From NCBI RefSeq assembly GCF_000002235.5, contig NW_022145607.1, positions 38,348,529-38,412,528 on the forward strand: 64,000 nucleotides of DNA, read 5' to 3'. Origin of the DNA: Strongylocentrotus purpuratus. Its lineage: Eukaryota; Echinodermata; Echinoidea; Camarodonta; Strongylocentrotidae. The notes under the pieces were generated by a model. It had not been told where the DNA came from. It saw only the letters and a program-made list of their open reading frames with translations, and made no database searches. Below are positions 57,901 through 64,000 of the stretch, one piece after another; within the stretch, counting starts at the first letter, position 1; each line of letters begins with the position of its first letter. The translations under genes were made by a program, and so were the position numbers.

Positions 57901-60900
57901 AAAACAAAGAATAACATAAGAGAAGGTGAAAGAAGGAAGAATCGAAGAATAACATAAGGAAAGACAGAAAGACAGAAAGAGAGAGTGATAGAATGCTTAA
58001 AACAAAGAATTACATAAAAGGTGATAGAAGGAAAAAACAAAGCATAACATAAAAATAGAAGGAAAAAACAAAGAATAACATAAGGAAAGACAGAAAGAGA
58101 ATGTGAAAAAAGGAAGGAACAAAGAATGACATAAGGAAGAACAGAAAGAGAAAGTGATAGAATGATTAAAACAAAGAATAACATAAGAGAAGGTGAAAGA
58201 AGGAAGAATCAAAGAATAACATAAGGAAAGATAGAAAGAGAAAGTAACAGAATGATTAAAACAAAGAATAACATGAGAGAAAGTGATAGAATTATAAATA
58301 TAAAGAATAACATAAGAGAAGATGATAGAAGGAAGAAACAAAGAATAACATAAGGAAAGACAGAAAGAGAAATTGATAGAATGCTTAAAACAAAGAATTA
58401 CATAAGAAAAGGTGATAGAAGGAAAAAAACAACGAATAACATAAGTATAGAAGGAAGAAACAAAGAATAACATAAGGAAAGACAGAAAGAGCAAATGATA
58501 GAATGATAAAAACAACGAATAACATAAGAGAAGATGATAGAAGGAAGAAACAAAGAATAACATAAGGAAAGACAGAAAGAGAAATTGATAGAATGCTTAA
58601 AACAAAGATTTACATAAGAATAGGTGATAGAAGGAAAAAACAAAGAATAACATAAGTATAGAAGGAAGAAACAAAGAATAACATAAGGAAAGACAGAAAG
58701 AGCAAATGATAGAATGATAAAAACAAAGAATAACATAAGAAAAGGTGATAGAAGGAAAAAAAAAAAAGAATAACATAAGTATAGAAGGAAGAAACAAAGA
58801 ATAACATAAGGAAAGACAGAAAGAGCAAATGATAGAATGATAAAAACAAAGAATAACATAAGAAAAGGTGATAGAAAGAAAAAAAAATAACATAAGAATA
58901 GAAGGAAGAAACAAAGAATAACATAAGGAAAGACAGAAAGAGAAAATGATAGAAGGAAAAACAAGGAATAACATAACGGAACAGGCCACGATGGTATAGT
59001 GAATGCAAATTGCATGCAAAGCGGGCGCGCGGTTTTTCCCAAACCGGAAGAGGCTTCGTCATGCAATCATGATTGAGAACTCCGTCCGTTCAATCGAATT
59101 TTAGCGACCGTGATTCTTTTGAATCATGATACAAAACGCATCTTTTTCAGCGTTTCATGTTTGTGTTTTCAAACACGTTTATTTTTACGACCGACGAAAA
59201 AATCGCTTGAACGCATTGCGTTTTAAACTAAACGTCTTTAGAAACCGTGATTCTAGGGTGAAAAAGTGTCGATTAAACGCACCCTATAAGACACAGAATC
59301 ATGATGAGGAACCTGTTATTCAATGTATGTATAACCCACAGTCAACATACTGTGTCTCAATTAACCATCCAATTACATCCGAGAGGGACCAGGCCCTCTA
59401 TTGTTAGGCTTGTTGTTGTAAACTCAACACTTCACTTTTTTTTTTGCCTCTTGATAAATATCGTAATCACATTAAAAAAATGACCTGTTAAAAATCCATT
59501 GTCCTCTAACAAAATAAAAGGGACTTCAGAAATGTTTTGAAGTGTTCAACATGTGACAAATTCTAGTCAGTTTTATATTCAATCATGCACCACAATGTTT
59601 GGCACAGACCTTTAATCCAAGCCCCATTACCTTTACATTTTAAATGTACAGGTTTAAAATATGAGAAAAATAAAAAAGCAAACATAGTGTCACTAAATGG
59701 TTGTCCATGACTTATCTCTTATAATTTGTAGGGAGCTTTTCAATGAGAAACTCCCTTTTGGGTCCTGTAATATGGTTCAATTAATCAAGTTTTTGAAACT
59801 TTGAATCTGAGATATCATGTTGGCCAGCTATGCTGTCTTTTATTGAATGTGTTATAAATTGACAAAAGATGTCCCTTCAAAATTTAAAACGATTAAATTG
59901 TAACAAAGTGTATGAATATTTAATTGTTTTTGCCATCATGCATGCATCTCATTAAAGGTAAAGACCAGTATTGGAAACGCCCCAATTTCAAAAAATGAAA
60001 TGGAAGCTCTCATTACCAATCATGTGAAAGAATATGTTTTGACTAATACACAATGATAAAAAATTTGCCGGGAAACCGCCTACTAATTCATATATTTGGT
60101 AAATTTGTTTCTCTCATGGTCTGTGAGATATATAGGGTAGTCCCATATACATCTTTCTGTGTATAGTGCTTGTAACTTTACGAAGAATGGGCCAAATTTC
60201 TTATCATTTTGATGATTCCAGAACCTTACAGATGCTAGATGATCAACCTTTTCTGATCGATTCCACAACGTTTCTTTCACAATGCAATCGCATGACCATA
60301 ACTGGTCTTTACCTTTAAACTATGGAAATAAGGCTTAAGATGGACGCAGAACTTATGGCAGCGGTGGGATTTGAACCCATGCCTTTGAAACTATTAAAAC
60401 ACCAAGCCAGCAGCCATCAATCTATTACAGATTTTCCCTTTGCATTTACCTCCTCCACTTGCGTTCCATATATAGTACCCTGTAGCTTAATGTTGTGTCT
60501 TTTAGTTTTTAATCTCTCATACTTGATATTAAAGATAAAGTTGAGTTCTGGTCATGCAATTGCATTGTGAAAAAAAATGTGTGGAATGGATTTAGAAAAA
60601 ATTGATCATGTAGCATGTAAGTATTGGTGTGTACTGCAAGGTTCTGGAGTCATCAAAATCATAATAAATTTGGCCCAGTCTTGGTAAAGTAACAAGCACT
60701 GTACACAGAAAGATGTATATGGGACTATACACAAATGATGTCGGGCCTACTTACCTTGATTTCCTTATCTTTCTATGCTCATTGCCCAGCCAGTATACAT
60801 TTTCTACCAAAATCGTTTGGCAAATGACATTTATTTGTAATCTTGAACATACAGTTTAAGTTTCGTTTGATTCTGTGAGAATTCATTTTCTTTTTTTACC

Positions 60901-63288
60901 AGAACTCAACTTTATCTTTAATTTTTTTCTCTTCTAGCCCTCAGTTGACATGGCGAGACTTGCAGTATCTCATCACAGAAGGCAGCAAGATTCCACAGCC
61001 TTACAACCACGGCTGGAGCATCAACGGAGCCGGGCTTCATGTTCATCATGACTTTGGTTTCGGGGTACTGGATGCAGGCAAGATGGTGGAGCTGGCCCTG
61101 ACCTGGGATCTCGTTGGTCCACAGCAAACGTGCGAGGTGGATCCAATCTTCCCAGACCGGTAAGTTTTACACCAATGACATCGTAAATCAGGAATGCATG
61201 TACATTTATTCTTTCACAATACTTGATGATCATTTATTTTTCTTAAAGCCCATTTGTACTAGTTTGGCTAGGAGGGATTAGACCACCAAGGTTGATCACT
61301 GACAGGTCATTGACAGGTGGCTATCTCATCAACTCAGCTCTCAATTAACTTTAAAAAAGAGGATCATGGGGGACCAATGGTCACTGATTAGGCATTGTTC
61401 TATATAGAGAGAGCAAGTAGCTACAAATAGTACATTGGGTCTTTAAAGCTGTGCTTCTAGCTAGGACTCCACTTAATACTTCAAAAGATTGTTTGTACAC
61501 AGAGGGTTTGATAGACAAGTATATTCTTATCAGTTTTAAGATTGAATACCTCTCAAAAAATCTGTCCATACCTTTTCTTTAATACTGTTTAACACTTCCA
61601 CTTTATTCCATCTTTCTCTAATTCACTTTCTGTCTATGTCCCTCTTTTCTCCTCCTTTTCCTCATCTTAACACTCTCCCATTTCCTCTCTGTCTCTCTCT
61701 CTGTCTCTCTCACTCTCTCTTATATATTCTCCCCTCCTCTTCTTCTCCCTCCCCGCCCTCTCTTCATCCCCACAGAACTCTCCGCCAAGGCTGGGCCCAG
61801 AATGTCACCCTCTCCGTTAACTGCCCCAATGTCCACAGCATGGAGCACGTCAAAGCACACATCAGCCTCCAGGCTTACCGACGAGGCGATGTTAGCCTAA
61901 TCCTCTACTCTCCGTTCGGCACCCCATCTCGTCTCATAGATACCAGGATACATGATAGCAAAAGGGAGGGCCTTACTGATTGGCCCTTTATGACTGTTCA
62001 TAACTGGGGAGAGGACCCTAATGGAAAATGGATCCTACAATTCAGGTATGTATATATTATAATAATGATATTGATAATATTTGTTCTTGTATAGTGCATA
62101 TCACGTTATAACGTCTTGATGCACTTCCAAAGAGCTTTGGAAATTATTACACTGGCTTTAGCATGGCTGCCATTACGCCATCAAGGAAATACTGCCATCA
62201 AGAAAATAATTCCTGCCAGGTACTGCTTTAACTCACCTGGGTTGAGTGTGGCAAATTCCAAAGGACATTAGTGCTGTGGCAGGACTTGATCCATGGACCT
62301 TATGATCCACAGTCCGGCGACGTATCCACTCGACCACGAGGAGGTTTAGAGGAGGGTTGGCTAAGCTCAAGCACCCCTAAATATATCTTCCAGTTTTATC
62401 TCCCCATTATTATTTTTTTCTTCACTATAACCAAATTTTAAGCAAGGCACAAGGAGAAAATGATTGCAGAAAACAATCAAAACAACTTAATATCAGGATG
62501 AACGTCTCCTTTATAAAGTAAATATGGAGGTATACATAGCCTTTAGATAGTATGGACCCAGAGGCAATGGCAATCGTGACAATTGGCAGTTTACAACACT
62601 ATTTAGAAGTCACCACATTGTTTACAAGGAAATGTATTAAACCCTCCCAAAATGCAATTGCATGAATACGCTCCCTTTCATTCTTTCCCTATGGCTTTGG
62701 AACAAACCCCTCGCACTTCTGAGGAGTAGTTCTTCACTTTACTTCTTCAAAAAACATCTGCAAACCTTACAATACCTCTCAATTAGTTGATAGACCAAGG
62801 GACAGCTTCGTCTTCTTTGGGTTAAGTCTACCTCCTTCACAGTTGAAGATTCTTGCAGACTGATGAGTGTGTGTGTGCGCTTACAAGAGCCAGGTTTATG
62901 GTGCAATGCTATGAACATGGTGCAAGTTGTAAGAGGTATACACCGGACTCCGTACACCCTTGAGACAAAGAGCTAAACATAAATCCAATTGTTATTGTTG
63001 TTTATGGTAAATAATGATACATTTACCAATCAATAATTTGTCTATCTAGCTACAACACAACCCCAGATGATGCTGACGAACCTGAAGATGAAGTACTGGA
63101 ACTGGTTCCTCGTGTTGAAGTCCAACAAGCTACTCTGGCCATGGTGGGACTTACCATATACGGTGTGAGCGAACCCCGTCAGCATGTCGACGTCAACGAG
63201 GCTGGAGGAGATGAAGCCGAGGTTAATGATGAGGAGGTTGGAGAGGAAGATGAGGACAAGAACGCTGCAGTCAACCCTCATGATGCTG
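44067..63288 (+). CDS. PCSK1-like: PC1/3-like proprotein convertase (kexin subtilase), 3' incomplete
   Basis: Thirteen exons join in phase: 44067-44237, 47786-47890, 48314-48448, 49322-49430, 52154-52191, 53751-53836, 54567-54655, 55248-55420, 56311-56553, 57343-57443, 60938-61159, 61776-62045 and 63050-63288, giving ~660 residues before the window ends. The signal peptide [18 protein letters not shown] fixes the start. The prodomain [12 protein letters not shown] ... [11 protein letters not shown] is closest to PC1/3 and includes the internal site RSRR (75-78). The S8 domain has catalytic Asp172 (IVDDG), His216 (HGTRCAGE), oxyanion Asn317 (AAGNGG) and Ser400 (GTSSAAP). The P domain has RRGD (526-529) and Cys482/Cys507. 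PCs cut prohormones at dibasic sites in the secretory pathway. Parts of the catalytic domain ([30 protein letters not shown]) look more like PC2, but PC2 has Asp in the oxyanion position. Odd points: the autoactivation site is HSKK|S rather than Rx[10 protein letters not shown] has two Cys where IYSASWGP is usual, and an acidic insertion follows WILQF. Confidence 0.93.
44257..44332. mobile_element. CCAGAAGGGCGTTAAC-family element in intron 1
   Basis: TTTGGAACCAGAAGGGCGTT and its degenerate complement (TTATTCTGCCTCCAAAC) face each other, starting about 20 bp after the donor of the first convertase exon. Related to 9631-9696 and 56582-56852. Confidence 0.6.
46158..46421. repeat. Long hairpin: 120-bp inverted repeat with 25-bp loop
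   Basis: The left arm 46158-46276 and right arm 46302-46421 are more than 95% complementary (for example GACAAAGAAAGCGGACAAAA against TTTTGTCCGCTTTCTTTGTC). The loop is 46277-46301. It lies in intron 1 of the convertase gene, so the pre-mRNA could fold into a ~120-bp duplex. No transposon ends recognised. Confidence 0.85.
46720..47190. repeat. Dispersed-type repeat with GTCTCGC hairpin and two ~190-bp units
   Basis: Starts with the hairpin GTCTCGC ... GCGAGAC (46720-46746), then a GGCGACGGCGGCGGCG tract. Two tandem units follow (about 46826-47015 and 47018-47190), sharing ACTTAACCT(T)AGGTTAAGTT, CCCCAATCATGTGAGTAGAA and AAGGTCAAAGGTCATTT. Modules of this kind recur in marine invertebrate genomes (general recollection, not checked). 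Confidence 0.65.
48907..49222. mobile_element. MITE with GGGGTGTTTCACAAAG ends, copy 2
   Basis: CTGGGGGGTATTTCGCAAAA at the left, CTTTGTGAAACACCCCCTTT at the right, with AAGTTGGACTTAA-type words inside both arms. It lies in convertase intron 3, about 100 bp before the exon at 49322. Confidence 0.75.
50737..50963. repeat. ~113-bp tandem duplication in intron 4
   Basis: Two units begin CAATCCAACAATTTCATTATC and continue through AAAAAGGATATTACTGGTAA to GACGAGATAGAG. They are followed by a purine-rich GGGA tract to about 51045. Confidence 0.8.
52397..52741 (+). mobile_element. 3' end of a CR1/L2-like LINE
   Basis: An open frame ending with TGA at 52656-52658 encodes the characteristic end of a CR1/L2-type reverse transcriptase: [36 protein letters not shown] and [13 protein letters not shown]. 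It is followed by a ~70-bp 3' region with GGCGCGATATAAGTTAC and an (ATT)n tail (about 52726-52741). Heavily 5'-truncated, in convertase intron 5, sense orientation. Confidence 0.85.
52933..53453. mobile_element. TIR element saturated with TTTGC(G/A)A words
   Basis: Ends AAGGGTGTATCTCACTGCACGG and, as complement, CGCTCAGTGAGATACCACCTT form ~20-bp inverted repeats. Between them, words such as TTTGCGAC, TTTGCAAA, TTGGCAA and GCGAC recur every 15-25 bp in both halves. No coding capacity; in convertase intron 5. Confidence 0.65.
54905..55006. repeat. (GA)n microsatellite in intron 7
   Basis: GAGA repeats with small interruptions between two convertase exons. Confidence 0.9.
55449..56020 (+). repeat. 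(GGT)n then (GAT)n microsatellite after exon 8
   Basis: About 320 bp of almost pure TGG triplets begin 28 bp after the donor of the exon 55248-55420 and grade into GAT/GTT triplets. The reading frames through it (poly-Gly, poly-Val, poly-Asp) are artefacts. On the sense strand the intron RNA would be a long run of UGG repeats. Confidence 0.95.
56582..56852. mobile_element. MITE, CCAGAAGGGCGTTAAC family, in intron 9
   Basis: TTTGGAGCCAGAAGGCTTTC at the left; AACAGAGAGTTAACGCCCCT followed by CTAGCTCTGC at the right. It begins about 30 bp after the donor of the exon 56311-56553. Confidence 0.6.
57567..59284. mobile_element. TIR element filled with a minisatellite, in intron 10
   Basis: The left end TGGGTGCGTTCAATCGA and right end CGATTAAACGCACCC are inverted, with a TA at each junction (57565-57566 and 59285-59286). 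Subterminal parts share GAATCA, AAACGC and CGCTTGAACG words. The interior, 57805-58980, is a tandem array of AAAGAATAACATAAG units. Minus-strand frames rich in Phe/Leu/Ser across the array are not genes. Confidence 0.75.
57805..58980. repeat. ~1.2-kb minisatellite, AAAGAATAACATAAG core
   Basis: About 24 cores AAAGAATAACATAA are separated by alternating spacers such as GGAAAGACAGAAAGAG, GATAGAATGATTAAAAC and GGTGATAGAAGGAAGAAAC. Higher-order units of ~110-140 bp recur, for example at 58450-58560 and 58650-58740. Confidence 0.92.
59952..60318. mobile_element. TTAA MITE, GTCATGCAATTG family, copy 2
   Basis: TTAA at 59952-59955 and 60315-60318, with identical inverted ends AGGTAAAGACCAGT. The interior includes the complement of AGCACTGTACACAGAAAG-like sequence and ATGTATATGGGACTAC found in copies 1 and 3. 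Confidence 0.82.
60529..60921. mobile_element. TTAA MITE, GTCATGCAATTG family, copy 3, abutting exon 11
   Basis: TTAA at 60529-60532 and 60918-60921, ends AGATAAAGTTGAGTTCTGG / CCAGAACTCAACTTTATCT. The right end stands 16 bp before the convertase exon at 60938, leaving only TTTTTTTCTCTTCTAG as non-element acceptor sequence. The branch point must therefore lie in the MITE or be very close to the AG. Confidence 0.85.
61243..61446. mobile_element. TTAA MITE, second copy of the 28203-28388 family
   Basis: TTAA at 61243-61246 and 61443-61446. It shares GGTGGCTATCTCATCAACTC, AGGATCATGGGGGACCAATG and GATTAGGCATTGTT with the complement of 28203-28388. It lies in convertase intron 11. Confidence 0.85.
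62130..62345 (-). mobile_element. tRNA-derived SINE, copy 3
   Basis: The minus-strand head has an A box TGGTCGAGTGG and B-box-like GGATCAAGTCC. The body carries the complement of CACCTGGGTTGAGTGTGGCA and CCAAAGGACATTAGTGC. In convertase intron 12. Confidence 0.78.
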
Positions 63289-63317
63289 GTAAGTCATTTA
63301 TTGTAACAATAATAATA

Positions 63318-63552
63318 ATAATAACTTTGTTTACCCAAGGAATTCTCATCGGTATCAACGCTGTTCTTCCTGAGGGCCCTGCAAGTATTATTACCCCATC
63401 AATTGCCAGGATCCCATTTACACCTTGGTGGACAATGGCAGATGTGGATTAATGCCTTGCCAAAAGACATTAGTTCTGGGATGGGATTTGAACCCTCAGC
63501 CCTTGGATTGAGAGTCAAGTGAATGATGAACCACTACACCATGACACCTCCA
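63318..63552 (-). mobile_element. tRNA-derived SINE, copy 4
   Basis: The best-preserved head of the four: minus-strand A box TGGTGTAGTGG and B box GGTTCAAATCC (63484-63494), then the complement of TGCCTTGCCAAAAGACATTA in the body. It starts about 30 bp after the donor of the last visible convertase exon. Confidence 0.82.
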
Positions 63553-64000
63553 GTCAAACCAAGACACACCTGCTGTTGCAACCACCTGTATAGTAGGACC
63601 ACTTGTCATAAGGACCACATATTTGGTTACCTTTGAAAACTATTTCCTATTTGAACCTGTTGTATATTTAAATATTTCACACTTTCTGTGAAAATGTTTG
63701 TAGTATTCACTGAACTCTTTGTGCCTTGATACAGATATGTGATGGGATATACACTTTACATTATCATTTTTTTCCACGTCATATCTGAACGAGCCTTTCT
63801 AGTTATTGTTGGACAGTGTTGCAATTATGTTTTGGATTAGGTTTAGTGATATGGTCATAGGTTGAGTGTTGGGACCAAGATTGAGGTTAGGAATTCAGGT
63901 AGTGAATAAAATTGATGTAAGAGCAGATGCCACCAGAGCATATGTTGTACCATGTGTGTTTAAAGGCATCGTTTAACAATGTTAAATCTGAGATGAATGG
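63553..64000 (+). other. Convertase intron 13, no further exon before the window end
   Basis: AT-rich intron sequence. No continuation of the convertase C-terminal region was recognised, so the gene continues to the right. Confidence 0.5.

Noticed and set aside
57771-59066. Minus-strand Phe/Leu/Tyr-rich frames resembling membrane proteins
   Set aside because: They are artefacts of the AAAGAATAACATAAG minisatellite inside the intronic TIR element.
63480-63552. tRNA gene on the minus strand
   Set aside because: The tRNA-like head is joined to the shared SINE body seen at three other sites.

Overview
The window looks like nuclear DNA of a marine invertebrate deuterostome, most likely an echinoderm and probably a sea urchin. 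This is inferred from the host genes (split genes with GT-AG introns, and a Toll-like receptor read from one coding exon, as in the large echinoid TLR family) and from the dense load of small hAT, TTAA-type and tRNA-SINE repeats. No bacterial genes, CRISPR arrays, LTR retroelements or Polinton-like elements were recognised.

Three host genes are well supported. (1) 1364-7414, plus strand: RWDD1 (RWD-domain protein that binds DRG GTPases), six visible exons; the first coding exon is not in the window. (2) 34964-37622, plus strand: a Toll-like receptor (signal peptide, LRRs, LRRCT, membrane span, TIR) with one apparent frameshift in an early LRR and an atypical TIR BB loop. A TATA box, a 5' UTR exon and one 5' UTR intron precede it. 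(3) 44067-63288 and beyond, plus strand: a neuroendocrine-type proprotein convertase (kexin/PC1/3-like subtilase), 13 exons visible, 3' end outside the window. A fourth, weaker candidate is a small cysteine-rich secreted peptide on the minus strand (15389-15592), with a KR-punctuated acidic repeat reading frame nearby (14060-14248).

Most of the remaining DNA is repeats. The outstanding structure is a block of about 22.4 kb (10794-33159). It is bounded by two direct copies of one non-autonomous hAT element and sits inside a single ~300-bp MITE whose two arms now lie at 10557-10793 and 33160-33228. The 8-bp flanks of the two hAT copies are crossed: the two inner flanks are identical (AATGCACT), and the two outer flanks match each other (GTTTGAAC / GCATGAAC). 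This is what integration of a circular DNA carrying the element, or an aberrant hAT transposition, would leave. Inside the block lie the peptide gene and a nest of elements: a GC-rich TIR element (19718-26713) containing a 457-bp long-TIR element (20197-20653) and a 5.8-kb element (20862-26683). Both arms of the 5.8-kb element are arrays of the word ACCATT, and it holds a further TTAA MITE (23478-24047).

The RWDD1 and convertase introns carry many small elements with readable target duplications, a 240-bp hairpin, CR1/L2-like LINE debris, two long microsatellites and a TIR element filled with a ~1.2-kb minisatellite. One TTAA MITE ends 16 bp upstream of a convertase exon. A tandem duplication at 27650-28674 holds one copy with and one without a TTAA MITE, giving a natural filled/empty site pair.
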